Positions 1 to 9,500 are shown, counted from the stretch's first letter. The stretch: DNA of 64,000 nucleotides from Streptomyces sp. NBC_00557 (GCF_036345995.1 NZ_CP107796.1:5208001-5272000), one strand, 5' to 3'. Numbers and translations: made by a program. Notes: a model not told the origin generated them from the sequence alone.

Positions 1-141
1 GCGTCTCGGCAGTTCGTCCTTCGGCCTGAACGCGTCGGGGCCGGGCAGCGTGCGGCCCCGTGCGGCGAGGAAGTGCAGGGCGGCCAGTGCGGCGAACAGC
101 CGTCCGGCACGGCTGTGCGCGCTCTCGTTGTCCTCCGGCAT
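1..141 (-). CDS. Hypothetical protein, N-terminal 47 residues only
   Basis: An ATG on the minus strand at 141 opens a frame that runs off the left edge without a stop. It begins MPEDNESAHSRAGRLFAALA and continues with an Ala/Leu-rich helix and a charged stretch ending KDELPRR. Composition and third-position GC look like Streptomyces coding sequence. It would be divergent from the serine hydrolase at 233. No convincing ribosome binding site precedes the ATG, and I recognise no family. It could be a chance frame in GC-rich DNA. Confidence 0.4.
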   Translation of the reverse strand, partial: MPEDNESAHSRAGRLFAALAALHFLAARGRTLPGPDAFRPKDELPRR

Positions 142-232
142 GAACGAAGCATTGCCGTCCACCGGCCCCGCCGAACATCCGGCGCCGGACCGGCAGTACA
201 ACCATTCGGCCGGTTCCGTGCGTCAACGGGGT

Positions 233-1156
233 ATGAATCCCCGGACCTCACGACGTGGCGGCGCGCTCGCCGCCGCCCTCGGCGCCGCGCTGCTCATACC
301 CACCGTGGCCGCGGCCGCCCCGGCCGCCGCGGCCACGCCCGCCGTCAGCTGTACGTCCGCCAAGGCGGGCCTCGCCGCCAAGCTGCAGAAGGACATCACG
401 GCCGCCCTGGCGAACCGCAAGAGCACCGTGGCCCTCGGCCTGTACGACCGCAGCACCGCGACCACCTGCACCCTGCGCGCCACCAGCTCCTACGACTCGG
501 CCAGCACCGTCAAGGTCACGGTGCTCGCGACCCTGCTGTGGGACGCCAAGAAGCACAACCGCTATCTGACCGACCGTGAGGTATCCCTCACCAAGGCCAT
601 GATCACGAAGTCCGACAACAACGCCACGACCGCGCTGTGGAAGCAGCTCGGCATGACGAAGATCAAGGGCTTCCTCGCCGCCGCCGGGATGACGAAGACC
701 GTGCCGGGCGCGAACGGCTACTGGGGTCTGACCCAGGAGAACGTCACCGACGAGCAGAAGCTGCTGAAGCTGGTCACCGCCAGGAACAGCGTGCTGAGCG
801 ACAACTCCCGCGCCTACATCCTGAAGCTGATGGGCCAGGTCATCTCCTCGCAGCGCTGGGGCACCCCGGCCGGCGCGCCGTCCACGGTGTCCGTGCACGT
901 CAAGAACGGCTGGCTGCAGCGCTCGACGCACGGCTGGCGGGTGCACAGCCTCGGCACCTTCGACGGCGCCGGCCACGACTACATGATCTCGGTGCTCACG
1001 CAGGACAACAGCACCATGGACTACGGCGTCACCACCATCCAGAACGTCGCCAGGGCCATCCACAAGGACCTGGTGCCGACCACCTCCGCGACCGCGGTCT
1101 ACACCCCGACCAGCAAGCCCAGCGAGGCCTTCGTCGCGGTGCCGCCGCAGGGCTGA
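233..1156 (+). CDS. Exported class A beta-lactamase-like serine hydrolase
   Basis: This is a 307-residue exported protein of the penicillin-recognising serine hydrolase fold. Residues 1-35 form a signal peptide (Arg-rich start, Ala-rich core). The SxxK active-site motif is S91-T-V-K94, the SDN motif is at 127-129, and the KTG-like motif reads K-N-G at 224-226, so the order and spacing fit class A enzymes. The KTG variant and the lack of a clear omega-loop Glu in ExxLN context argue against a proven beta-lactamase. It may act on peptidoglycan peptides or have lost hydrolysis. I chose the ATG at 233 because the longer open frame (from 50) would put 61 unrelated residues before the signal peptide. 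Two cysteines (40 and 79) in the mature region could form a disulfide. Confidence 0.8.
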   Translation: MNPRTSRRGGALAAALGAALLIPTVAAAAPAAAATPAVSCTSAKAGLAAKLQKDITAALANRKSTVALGLYDRSTATTCTLRATSSYDSASTVKVTVLATLLWDAKKHNRYLTDREVSLTKAMITKSDNNATTALWKQLGMTKIKGFLAAAGMTKTVPGANGYWGLTQENVTDEQKLLKLVTARNSVLSDNSRAYILKLMGQVISSQRWGTPAGAPSTVSVHVKNGWLQRSTHGWRVHSLGTFDGAGHDYMISVLTQDNSTMDYGVTTIQNVARAIHKDLVPTTSATAVYTPTSKPSEAFVAVPPQG

Positions 1157-1217
1157 CGAAGAGCGGGTTCACGACGCGGTCTCCCGCCGGACACCCGCCC
1201 GCCCTACGGTGACCGGC

Positions 1218-2249
1218 ATGCGCCTGAGAACCGTACTCGCCACCCTGACCGCCGGCCTGGCGGCGGCCGCCACGCTGACCGCCGCCGGGCCCGCCGGAGC
1301 CGCCGACTCCCCGGCGGGCCAGGCCTGTTCGCCCTCCGTCTCCATCGACCGCTTCTCCGACGCGCTGGACAAGACGGCGTACGACGGCACGTTCGTCGGC
1401 AACTTCTCCGCGCTCGCCGTCGACCGGGACGGGTCGATCGCGGCCCTGGAGGACCGCTCCTCCCTCTTCGGCCTGGATCCGGCGACCCTTCAGCCGAGGT
1501 CCGCCGTCCGCCTCGCCGACGAGAACGGCGCCGACCTCGACTCCGAGGGCCTGGTCGTGGACCGGGACGGCACCCGGCTCGTCACCTCCGAGACCGAGCC
1601 GTCGGTCCGCCGCTACTCCGCCGACGGCAGGATCCTGGACCGGCTCCCCGTCCCCTCCTCGCTCCTCGTCGCCCCGGCCGGCCGCGCCACCGCCAACCAG
1701 ACCTTCGAGGGCCTGACCCTGCTGCCCGGCGGCCGCACCCTGCTGGCCTCCATGGAGGACGCGATCGCGGGCGACTCGACGGGGATCGTCCGCTTCCAGA
1801 CCTGGCGGCGCACCACGGGCGGCCACTTCCGGCTCGCCGCCCAGTACGCCTACCGCACCGACGCCGGGCTCGGCGTCCCCGAGGTCCAGGCCACGCCCGA
1901 CGGCCGCCTCCTCGTCCTGGAACGCGGCTTCACCTCCGGCGTCGGCAACACCGTCCGCCTCTACCTGGCGGACCCCCGCCACGCGACCGACACCGGCGGC
2001 ATCGAGAACCTCACCGGCCAGTCGTCCGTCCGGCTGATCAGGAAGACGCTGCTGGCCGACATCGCCGGCTGCCCGAGCCTCGGCGCCACGGCGAAGCAGC
2101 CCCAGCCCAACCCCCTGCTCGACAACATCGAGGGTATGACGATCACGGGGCGTGACCACACCGGCCGCCTGAAGGTCCTCCTGGTGAGCGACGACAACCA
2201 GAACCCGGTGCAGACGACGAGGTTCTACTACCTGCGGGTACGGGTCTGA
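1218..2249 (+). CDS. Exported esterase-like phytase-family protein
   Basis: This is a secreted protein of about 343 residues with a clear signal peptide (MRLRTVLATL, then an Ala/Leu core ending AGAA). The mature part matches the esterase-like activity of phytase family: LAVDRDGSIAALEDRSSLFG near the start, FEGLTLLPGGRTLLASMEDA in the middle, and a C-terminal NIEGMTITG followed by LVSDDNQNP. These are recurrent blades of a beta-propeller. Family members are annotated as putative phosphoesterases, but the substrate here is unknown. A GTG at 1209 is an alternative start three codons upstream. The gene lies 61 bases after the serine hydrolase and could be cotranscribed with it. Confidence 0.8.
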   Translation: MRLRTVLATLTAGLAAAATLTAAGPAGAADSPAGQACSPSVSIDRFSDALDKTAYDGTFVGNFSALAVDRDGSIAALEDRSSLFGLDPATLQPRSAVRLADENGADLDSEGLVVDRDGTRLVTSETEPSVRRYSADGRILDRLPVPSSLLVAPAGRATANQTFEGLTLLPGGRTLLASMEDAIAGDSTGIVRFQTWRRTTGGHFRLAAQYAYRTDAGLGVPEVQATPDGRLLVLERGFTSGVGNTVRLYLADPRHATDTGGIENLTGQSSVRLIRKTLLADIAGCPSLGATAKQPQPNPLLDNIEGMTITGRDHTGRLKVLLVSDDNQNPVQTTRFYYLRVRV

Positions 2250-2349
2250 CCTCCCCCTTCCGGCTCCCCGGTTTGTTGCGGAGGGATGAAATCCGCATCG
2301 CGTGACGTTGGTGCCTTTCGGTAGAGCAGGTCGACAGGAAGGCACCCGC

Positions 2350-5300
2350 GTGTCACCGCAACGGGGATGGGCAGGACGGCTCGCAGGCTACGCCTGGCGA
2401 TACCCCAGGGATGTGATCCTGGCGCTCGGCTCCTCCCTCGCGGGTATGGCCGTCATGGCCCTCGTCCCGCTGATCACCAAGGTGATCATCGACGACGTGA
2501 TCGGGAACCACACCCGCGCCATGGCCCCCTGGGCCGGCGCCCTGATCGGCGCGGCCCTCCTCGTGTACGCGTCCGCCTACGTCCGCCGCTACTACGGCGG
2601 GCGGCTCGCCCTCGACGTCCAGCACGACCTGCGGACCGAGATGTACGGCACGATCACCCGCCTGGACGGCCGCCGCCAGGACGAGCTGTCCACGGGTCAG
2701 GTCGTCGGCCGGGCCACCAGCGACCTGCAGCTGATCCAGGGCCTGCTCTTCATGCTCCCGATGACCATCGGGAACGTCCTGCTCTTCCTGATCTCCCTGG
2801 GGATCATGGCCTGGCTGTCGCTGCCGCTGACCCTGATCGCGCTCGCCGTCGCCCCGGCCCTGTACGCCATCGCCAAGCGCAGCCGCAGGAAGCTGCACCC
2901 CGCCACCTGGTACGCCCAGGCCCAGGCCGCCGCCGTCGCCGGCGTGGTCGACGGCGCGGTGAGCGGCGTACGCGTGGTCAAGGGCTTCGGGCAGGAGGAG
3001 CAGGAGACCGGCAAGCTCAGGGAGGCCGGCCGCAGGCTGTTCGCCGCGCGGCTGCGCACGATCCGCCTGAACAGCACGTACACCCCCGCCCTGCAGGCCG
3101 TCCCCGCCCTCGGCCAGGTCGCCATGCTGGCCCTCGGCGGCTGGCTGGCCGTGCGCGGGCACATCACGCTCGGCACCTTCGTCGCCTTCTCCAGCTACCT
3201 CGCCCAGCTGGTCGGCCCGGTCCGCATGCTCGCGGTGGTCCTCACGGTCGGCCAGCAGGCCCGGGCCGGCACCGAGCGGGTCCTGGAGCTGATCGACACC
3301 GAGCCGACGATGAAGGACGGCGCCAAGGAGCTGCCCGCCGACGCGCCGGCCAGCGTCGAGTTCGACGACGTGTCCTTCGGGTACGACCACGAGCGTCCCG
3401 TGCTGGACGGGCTGAGCTTCGAGATCCGCCCGGGGGAGACCCTCGCCGTCGTCGGATCCTCCGGCTCAGGAAAGTCCACCCTCTCCCTGCTGCTGCCGCG
3501 CTTCTACGACGTCACCCACGGCGCGGTCCTGGTCGGCGGGCACGACGTGCGCGAGCTGACCCTGGACAGCCTGCGGGCCGCGATCGGGCTCGTGCCCGAG
3601 GACTCCTTCCTCTTCTCCGACACCGTGCGCAACAACATCGCCTACGGCCGTCCCGGCGCGACCCGGGAGGAGGTGGAGCGGGCCGCCCGCGCCGCCCAGG
3701 CGGACCGGTTCATCGCCGAGCTGCCCGAGGGCTACGACACCAAGGTCGGCGAGCACGGCCTGACCCTGTCCGGCGGCCAGCGCCAGCGCATCGCGCTCGC
3801 CCGCGCCCTGCTGACCGACCCGCGGCTCCTCGTCCTGGACGACGCCACCTCCGCCGTCGACGCCCGCGTGGAGCACGAGATCCACGAGGCGCTCAGGCAC
3901 GTCATGCAGGGCCGTACGACCCTGCTCATCGCACACCGCCGCTCCACCCTCAACCTCGCCGACCGCATCGCCGTCCTCGACGGCGGCCGGCTCGCCGACC
4001 TCGGCACCCACGAGGAACTCCAGGAGCGGTGCGCGCTCTACCGCCGGCTGCTGACCGACCCGGACGAGCTGGGCGGGGTCTCCCCGGGCCACGCCGAGCC
4101 CGCCGTACCGAGCGAGGACACGTCGGTCCGCGAGGAGCTGGACGCCGAGTTCGACGCCGAGCGGGGGGTCACCCCCAGCCTGTGGACCGGCGACCGCACC
4201 CCCAGGGACCACGCGCTCGGCGGCACTCCCGCCACCCCGGAACTCCTCGCCCAGGTGGAGGCGCTGCCGCCGGCCACCGACACCCCCGGCATCGACGAGG
4301 CCCGCGCGGTGCTGCCGGAGGACTCCTACGGTCTGCGCCGCCTGCTGCGCGGCTTCGGCCTGCCCCTGCTGGTCAGCCTGCTGCTGGTCGCCGTGGACGC
4401 CGGCGCCGGGCTGCTGCTGCCGGTGCTGATCCGGCACGGCATCGACGCCGGCGTGACGAAGACGGCGCTCGGCGCGGTGTGGGCGGCCTCCCTGCTCGGC
4501 CTGCTGACCGTGCTCGTGCAGTGGGCCGCGCAGATCGGCGAGACCCGGATGACCGGCCGCACCGGCGAGCGGGTGCTGTACGCGCTGCGGCTGAAGATCT
4601 TCGCCCAGCTGCAGCGGCTCGGGCTCGACTACTACGAGCGCGAGCTGACCGGCCGGATCATGACGCGGATGACGACGGACGTCGACGCCCTGTCCACCTT
4701 CCTGCAGACGGGCCTGGTCACGGCGTTCGTCTCGGTCGTCACCTTCTTCGGCATCATGGGCGTCCTGCTGGTGATCGACCTCCAGCTCGCGCTCGTGGTC
4801 TTCGCCACGCTGCCGCCGCTGATCGTCGCGACCTTCTTCTTCCGCCGGGCGAGCGTGAAGGCGTACGAACTCGCCCGCGAGCGGGTGTCGGTGGTCAACG
4901 CCGATCTGCAGGAGTCGGTGGCCGGGCTGCGGATCGTGCAGGCCTTCCGGCGCGAGCGGGACGGCGGGCGGCGGTTCGCCGAGCGCAGCGACAGCTACCG
5001 GCGCGCCCGCATCCGGGGCCAGTGGCTGATCTCCGTCTACTTCCCGTTCGTGCAGCTGCTGTCGTCCGTCGCCTCGGCGTGCGTGCTGATCGCAGGCGCG
5101 GGCCGGGTGGAGGCGGCGACCCTGACGACCGGCGCCCTGGTCGCCTACCTGCTCTACATCGACCTGTTCTTCGCGCCGGTCCAGCAGCTGTCCCAGGTCT
5201 TCGACGGCTACCAGCAGGCCACGGTCTCCCTGGGCCGCATCCAGGAGCTGCTGCGCGAGCCGACGTCCACGAAGTCGGCGGACGAGCCCCGCGAAGTCCT

Positions 5301-6069
5301 CTCCCTGCGCGGCGAGATCGCCTTCGAGGGCGTGCACTTCGCCTATGGCGCCGACGAGGAGGCGCTGACCGGCATCGACCTGACGATCCCGGCCGGGCAG
5401 ACGGTGGCCTTCGTCGGCGAGACGGGCGCCGGCAAGTCGACCCTGGTCAAGCTGGTGGCGCGGTTCTACGACCCGACCGCCGGGCGGGTCACGGTCGACG
5501 GCGCCGACCTGCGCGCCCTGGACCTGACCTCGTACCGGCACCGCCTCGGCGTGGTCCCGCAGGAGGCGTACCTGTTCCCCGGCACGGTCCGCGACGCCAT
5601 CGCCTACGGCCGTCCCGACGCCACCGACGCCGAGGTGGAGGCGGCGGCACGGGCGGTCGGCGCGCACGAGATGATCGCCACGCTGGAGGGCGGCTATCTG
5701 CACGAGGTCGCCGAGCGCGGCCGCAACCTCTCGGCGGGCCAGCGCCAGCTGATCGCGCTCGCCCGCGCCGAGCTGGTCGACCCCGACATCCTGCTCCTCG
5801 ACGAGGCCACGGCCGCCCTCGACCTGGCCACGGAGGCCCAGGTCAACCAGGCCACGGACCGCCTGGCGGGCCGCCGTACGACCCTGGTCGTGGCGCACCG
5901 GCTGACCACGGCGGCCCGCGCGGACCGGGTGGTGGTGATGGACCACGGGCGGGTCGCGGAGGACGGCACCCACGCCGAACTCCTCGCCCGCGACGGCCGG
6001 TACGCCGAGCTGTGGCGCACCTTCGTCGGCCGCCCCGAGCCGGAGGAGCCGGTCACCGCCTCCCGCTGA
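2350..6069 (+). CDS. Fused two-module ABC exporter (TMD-NBD-TMD-NBD)
   Basis: A 1239-residue protein joins two complete ABC exporter halves. Half 1 has six membrane helices, then Walker A GSSGSGKST (near 370), signature LSGGQRQR (near 473) and Walker B ending LVLDDATSAVD. Half 2 has Walker A GETGAGKST (near 1023), signature LSAGQRQL (near 1127) and Walker B ILLLDEATAALD. An acidic linker of about 150 residues joins them. The first Walker B carries Asp where the catalytic Glu normally sits, and the second signature is LSAGQ. Both changes fall on the same composite ATP site, as in asymmetric heterodimeric exporters. GTG at 2350 is preferred because AGGAAGG lies at 2336-2343. The architecture resembles mycobacterial Rv0194-type multidrug exporters; the substrate is unknown. 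Confidence 0.92.
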   Translation: MSPQRGWAGRLAGYAWRYPRDVILALGSSLAGMAVMALVPLITKVIIDDVIGNHTRAMAPWAGALIGAALLVYASAYVRRYYGGRLALDVQHDLRTEMYGTITRLDGRRQDELSTGQVVGRATSDLQLIQGLLFMLPMTIGNVLLFLISLGIMAWLSLPLTLIALAVAPALYAIAKRSRRKLHPATWYAQAQAAAVAGVVDGAVSGVRVVKGFGQEEQETGKLREAGRRLFAARLRTIRLNSTYTPALQAVPALGQVAMLALGGWLAVRGHITLGTFVAFSSYLAQLVGPVRMLAVVLTVGQQARAGTERVLELIDTEPTMKDGAKELPADAPASVEFDDVSFGYDHERPVLDGLSFEIRPGETLAVVGSSGSGKSTLSLLLPRFYDVTHGAVLVGGHDVRELTLDSLRAAIGLVPEDSFLFSDTVRNNIAYGRPGATREEVERAARAAQADRFIAELPEGYDTKVGEHGLTLSGGQRQRIALARALLTDPRLLVLDDATSAVDARVEHEIHEALRHVMQGRTTLLIAHRRSTLNLADRIAVLDGGRLADLGTHEELQERCALYRRLLTDPDELGGVSPGHAEPAVPSEDTSVREELDAEFDAERGVTPSLWTGDRTPRDHALGGTPATPELLAQVEALPPATDTPGIDEARAVLPEDSYGLRRLLRGFGLPLLVSLLLVAVDAGAGLLLPVLIRHGIDAGVTKTALGAVWAASLLGLLTVLVQWAAQIGETRMTGRTGERVLYALRLKIFAQLQRLGLDYYERELTGRIMTRMTTDVDALSTFLQTGLVTAFVSVVTFFGIMGVLLVIDLQLALVVFATLPPLIVATFFFRRASVKAYELARERVSVVNADLQESVAGLRIVQAFRRERDGGRRFAERSDSYRRARIRGQWLISVYFPFVQLLSSVASACVLIAGAGRVEAATLTTGALVAYLLYIDLFFAPVQQLSQVFDGYQQATVSLGRIQELLREPTSTKSADEPREVLSLRGEIAFEGVHFAYGADEEALTGIDLTIPAGQTVAFVGETGAGKSTLVKLVARFYDPTAGRVTVDGADLRALDLTSYRHRLGVVPQEAYLFPGTVRDAIAYGRPDATDAEVEAAARAVGAHEMIATLEGGYLHEVAERGRNLSAGQRQLIALARAELVDPDILLLDEATAALDLATEAQVNQATDRLAGRRTTLVVAHRLTTAARADRVVVMDHGRVAEDGTHAELLARDGRYAELWRTFVGRPEPEEPVTASR

Positions 6070-6171
6070 CCCCTGTCTCTGACGGCCGCGCAACCATCCG
6101 ACATACGTCGTGCGTCCGTACAGCAGTACGGATATCGGAGGTGCAGGGCCACGGTGAGGGGGAGAACCGCA

Positions 6172-6567
6172 GTGGACAGCAGTGGAGGGATACGACGGCG
6201 GCTGGCACTCGGCGCGGCCGTGCTGGCCGTGACCGGGACGCTCGGCCTCGTGACGGCCGGTGCCGCACAGGCGGCCCCGGCGGCCGGCTGCTCCGGACAC
6301 GAGGTGCGGGCCCTGCCGTTCAGTACCGGGGTCACCCACGTCTACAAGCGCGACGGCTACGTGTGCGCCGTCACCGTCGCCCGGAACCCGGGCTCCGCCC
6401 GGCCGATGTCGGTCAGCGTCCAGGCCCGCGGCAGCCGCCCGGTCGTCGACACGGGCTGGTACCGCCACCACGCGGGTCCGGTCACCGTCCACGCCGGCCA
6501 CCGCTGCGTCTGGATCAAGGGCTCGGTGGGCCGGCCGGGCATCAGCACGGGATGGATCCTGTGCTGA
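6172..6567 (+). CDS. Small exported four-cysteine protein of unknown function
   Basis: A protein of about 131 residues has a signal peptide (GIRRRLALGAAVLAVTGTLG, ending near QAAP). The mature domain is small, about 95 residues, with cysteines in C-S-G-H, V-C-A-V, R-C-V-W and the C-terminal residue itself, which suggests two disulfides. GTG at 6172 sits 8 bases after a GGGGGAG stretch; a GTG at 6154 is the alternative. The gene stands alone between the ABC exporter and the GH3 enzyme. I recognise no family. Confidence 0.7.
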   Translation: MDSSGGIRRRLALGAAVLAVTGTLGLVTAGAAQAAPAAGCSGHEVRALPFSTGVTHVYKRDGYVCAVTVARNPGSARPMSVSVQARGSRPVVDTGWYRHHAGPVTVHAGHRCVWIKGSVGRPGISTGWILC

Positions 6568-6849
6568 CGCCCCGGCAGAGCTGAGGAAACGTCAATTCGC
6601 TTCCGGCGCCCGCACGGACGCACGGCCACGCCCATGCCCCGGGAACCGGGCGGGCGGCCCGTTCGTCCAAGGGGCAGGTTGCCGGACGAGTCTTCCGTGC
6701 CGTGGTGTCGGCCGCTCGCGACTGGCCGCGAATGCCGACCCACCCTCTTCGCCGCGGCACGGCCGGCCACCCGCCGTCACCGGCGCGCCCCCCTCCCATG
6801 CGCCGGTGACGGCCCCTTTCCCGGTTACCGTGCGCTCCCTTGACGGAAA

Positions 6850-6886
6850 GAAACTTCCCGGATATTGGTGACTCCTCGGAAGTTTC
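6850..6886. promoter_or_regulatory. Inverted repeat upstream of the GH3 gene; otherwise empty 350-base gap
   Basis: The gap 6568-6917 holds no supportable gene. Near its right end, GAAACTTCC (6850-6858) and GGAAGTTTC (6878-6886) form a perfect 9-base inverted repeat with a 19-base spacer, 31 bases before the proposed GH3 start. The spacing places it where an operator or leader stem-loop would lie. No regulator can be assigned from sequence alone. Confidence 0.4.
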
Positions 6887-6917
6887 CTTCAGCGGTTCCC
6901 CTCCGGAAGGAGCGCAC

Positions 6918-8759
6918 GTGCACGACGCCAGCACGGGAAGCGACAGCAGCACGGGAAACACCGCACGACCCTCCAGACGCGCCGTCCTCGCCGCGACCGC
7001 GGGCCTCACCGCGGCACTGGCCGTACCGACGGCCGCCCACGCCGCCACGCCCGGCGAGGACCACCGGCTGCGCGCCCTGATCTCCCGGATGACGCTCGAG
7101 GAGAAGGTCGGCCAGCTCTTCGTGATGCGGGTCTACGGCGCCTCCGCCACCGACCCCGACCAGGCCGACATCGACGCCAACCTCAAGGAGATCGGCGTCC
7201 GCACGGCCGCCGAGCTGATCGCCAAGTACCGCGTCGGCGGCATCATCTACTTCGCCTGGGCCCACAACACCCATGACCCGCGCCAGATCGCCGGCCTCTC
7301 CGACGGCATCCAGCGGGCCTCCCTCGCCCAGCCGCGCGGCCTGCCGGTGCTCATCGCCACCGACCAGGAGCACGGCGCGGTCTGCCGGGTCGGCAAGCCC
7401 GCCACCCTCTTCCCCGGCGCCATGGCGATCGGCGCCGGAGGCTCCCGCGCCGACGCGCACACCCTCGGCCGCGTCTCCGGCACCGAGCTGCGCGCGATGG
7501 GCATCAACCAGGACTACTCCCCGGACTCCGACGTCAACGTCAACCCGGCCAACCCGGTCATCGGCGTACGGTCGTTCGGCGCCGACCCCGACGCGGTCGC
7601 CGCGCTGGTCGCCGCCGAGGTGAAGGGCTATCAGGCCGCCCGGGTCGCGGCCACCGCCAAGCACTTCCCCGGCCACGGCGACACCGCCACCGACAGCCAC
7701 ACCGGCCTGCCGGTCATCACCCACAGCCGCGAGCTGTGGGAGAAGCTGGACGCCGTGCCCTTCCGGGCCGCGATCGCCGCCGGCATCGACTCCGTCATGA
7801 CCGCGCACATCCAGTTCCCGGCCCTGGACGACTCCGGCGACCCGGCCACCCTCTCCCACCCGATCCTCACCGGCATCCTGCGCGGCGAACTCGGCTACGA
7901 CGGAGTGGTCATCACCGACTCCCTCGGCATGGAGGGCGTCCGCGTCAAGTACGGCGACGACCGGGTGCCGGTGCTCGCCCTGAAGGCCGGCGTCGACCAG
8001 CTCCTCAACCCGCCCTCCCTCGACGTGGCCTACAACGCCGTGCTGAAGGCCGTCCAGAACGGCGAGCTGACCGAGTCCCGCCTCGACGAATCGATCCTGC
8101 GCATCCTGCGCCTGAAGGCCCGGCTCGGCCTCTTCGACGACCCGCGGGCCGGCCGGACCGACCTCGGCCGGGTCGGCACCCCGGCCCACCTGGCGACCGC
8201 CGACCGGATCGCCGCGCGCACCACGACCCTGCTGGTCAACGAGGACCACACCCTCCCCTTCTCCCCGAGCGCCCAGCCCCGCGTCCTGGTCGTCGGCGCC
8301 GACCCGGCCTCCCCCTCCGCCACCGACGGCCCGCCCACCGCCGTCCTGGCCGCCGCCCTCACCGAGCTGGGCTTCACCGCCACCGCCCTGTCCACCGGGA
8401 CCGCGCCCTCCGCCGCGGCCATCGCCAAGGCGGTCGCCGCAGCGCAGAACGCGGACGCGGTGGTGGTGGCCACCTACAACGTGACGGCGGGCAGCGCGCA
8501 GACCGCGCTGGTGCGGCGCCTGCTGGCCACCGGCAGGCCCGTCGCGGCCCTCGCCGTGCGCAACCCCTACGACGTGGCCCAGTACCCCGCCGTCAAGGCC
8601 TGCCTGGCCTCCTACGGCTGGACCGACGTCGAGGTGCGCGCCGCCGCCCGGGTGATCGCCGGAGACGTGCCCCCGCGCGGCACACTGCCTGTGCCGGTGC
8701 AGCGGGCCGACGACCCCACGCAGGTGCTGTACCCGATCGGGTACGGGCTGACGTACTAG
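6918..8759 (+). CDS. Exported GH3 beta-N-acetylhexosaminidase (NagZ-like)
   Basis: This is a 613-residue glycoside hydrolase family 3 enzyme with a Tat-type signal (SRRAVLAATAGLTAALAVP, ending AAHA). The catalytic barrel holds the NagZ hallmark KHFPGHGDTATDSHTGLP, which supplies the loop acid/base, and the nucleophile Asp in VITDSLGM. A C-terminal GH3 sandwich domain follows, ending YPIGYGLTY. It is expected to release GlcNAc from peptidoglycan or chitin-type oligosaccharides outside the membrane. GTG at 6918 was chosen because GGAAGGAG lies at 6905-6912; the longer frame from 6840 adds residues unlike a signal peptide. Unlike E. coli NagZ, which is cytoplasmic and shorter, this is an exported two-domain form. 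Confidence 0.9.
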   Translation: MHDASTGSDSSTGNTARPSRRAVLAATAGLTAALAVPTAAHAATPGEDHRLRALISRMTLEEKVGQLFVMRVYGASATDPDQADIDANLKEIGVRTAAELIAKYRVGGIIYFAWAHNTHDPRQIAGLSDGIQRASLAQPRGLPVLIATDQEHGAVCRVGKPATLFPGAMAIGAGGSRADAHTLGRVSGTELRAMGINQDYSPDSDVNVNPANPVIGVRSFGADPDAVAALVAAEVKGYQAARVAATAKHFPGHGDTATDSHTGLPVITHSRELWEKLDAVPFRAAIAAGIDSVMTAHIQFPALDDSGDPATLSHPILTGILRGELGYDGVVITDSLGMEGVRVKYGDDRVPVLALKAGVDQLLNPPSLDVAYNAVLKAVQNGELTESRLDESILRILRLKARLGLFDDPRAGRTDLGRVGTPAHLATADRIAARTTTLLVNEDHTLPFSPSAQPRVLVVGADPASPSATDGPPTAVLAAALTELGFTATALSTGTAPSAAAIAKAVAAAQNADAVVVATYNVTAGSAQTALVRRLLATGRPVAALAVRNPYDVAQYPAVKACLASYGWTDVEVRAAARVIAGDVPPRGTLPVPVQRADDPTQVLYPIGYGLTY

Positions 8760-8873
8760 CCGTACGCCACACACCGGGCGCAATCCCCCCAACGGGCGGA
8801 AACCCTCCCTCATGTCTGGCGTGGCCGCACCACCGGGGGCCACGCTGGACCGGGGGTGTCAGGGGGGATGGCC

Positions 8874-9500
8874 ATGCGTGGGAAAGGCGCCGCGAAAGCC
8901 GCGTGCCTGGCATGCCTGGCCTTCCTGCTGCCGGCCGCGCTGCTGACCGGCTGCCGCGGCCCGGCGGGCGCCCCCGTCGGCGACGCCCGCCCCACCCAGG
9001 CCACGGCCGGCGGCTACGGCGCCGAGTTCCTCGCGGTCGGCGAGTGCAGCTCCTTCGGCACGACCAGCTTCACCGAGGTGCCCTGCGCGAGCGAGCGGGC
9101 GGCGGCCAGGGTCGTCGCCCGGTACGACGGCGCGGTCACCGACGGACCGCTGTGCCCGGCCACCACCGACTTCGTGCTGCACATCAGCGCCCAGGCCGCG
9201 GCGGGCGACGAGGACGGCGACGGGGCGATCCCGCAGGGGTACGCCTGCATGCGCGACCTCGAGCCCCCGCACCCCGGCGACCCCGGCGGCGGAGGCGGCC
9301 CCCGCACCATCCCCGGCGACTGCGTGTACTCATCCGGCAAGGGCCAGGTCCGCGAGACCCCCTGCGACGGCTCCGGCCGGCACCGCCCGCAGTACCGGAT
9401 CACCAGGGCGACGGCGGCACGGGAGGACTGCCCGGCGTCGACGGCCCTGTACGTCCAGCTCGGCGGGAACAGGCCGGTGGGGTGCGCCCGCCGGCTGTAG
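8874..9500 (+). CDS. Lipoprotein with two tandem copies of a small Cys domain
   Basis: A lipoprotein of about 208 residues: the short signal ends at the lipobox L-L-T-G-C. The mature part has two related halves joined by a Pro/Gly linker. Each half starts G-E-C or G-D-C, then has V-P-C or T-P-C, a conserved CPA(T/S)T segment, and a terminal aromatic/Gly strand ending with Cys (YACMRDL and VGCARRL). This looks like an internal duplication of the LppU-type domain seen in other actinomycete lipoproteins (family assignment from memory, tentative). ATG at 8874 follows a GGGGGG run; GTG 8856 and ATG 8868 are also in frame. Function unknown. Confidence 0.7.
   Translation: MRGKGAAKAACLACLAFLLPAALLTGCRGPAGAPVGDARPTQATAGGYGAEFLAVGECSSFGTTSFTEVPCASERAAARVVARYDGAVTDGPLCPATTDFVLHISAQAAAGDEDGDGAIPQGYACMRDLEPPHPGDPGGGGGPRTIPGDCVYSSGKGQVRETPCDGSGRHRPQYRITRATAAREDCPASTALYVQLGGNRPVGCARRL

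Noticed and set aside
3466..6501. A minus-strand open frame of about 1000 residues opposite the ABC exporter
   Set aside because: It is a GC-bias shadow: low-complexity Gly/Arg/Asp/Val-rich translation with no domain, exactly opposite a gene with complete ABC motifs.
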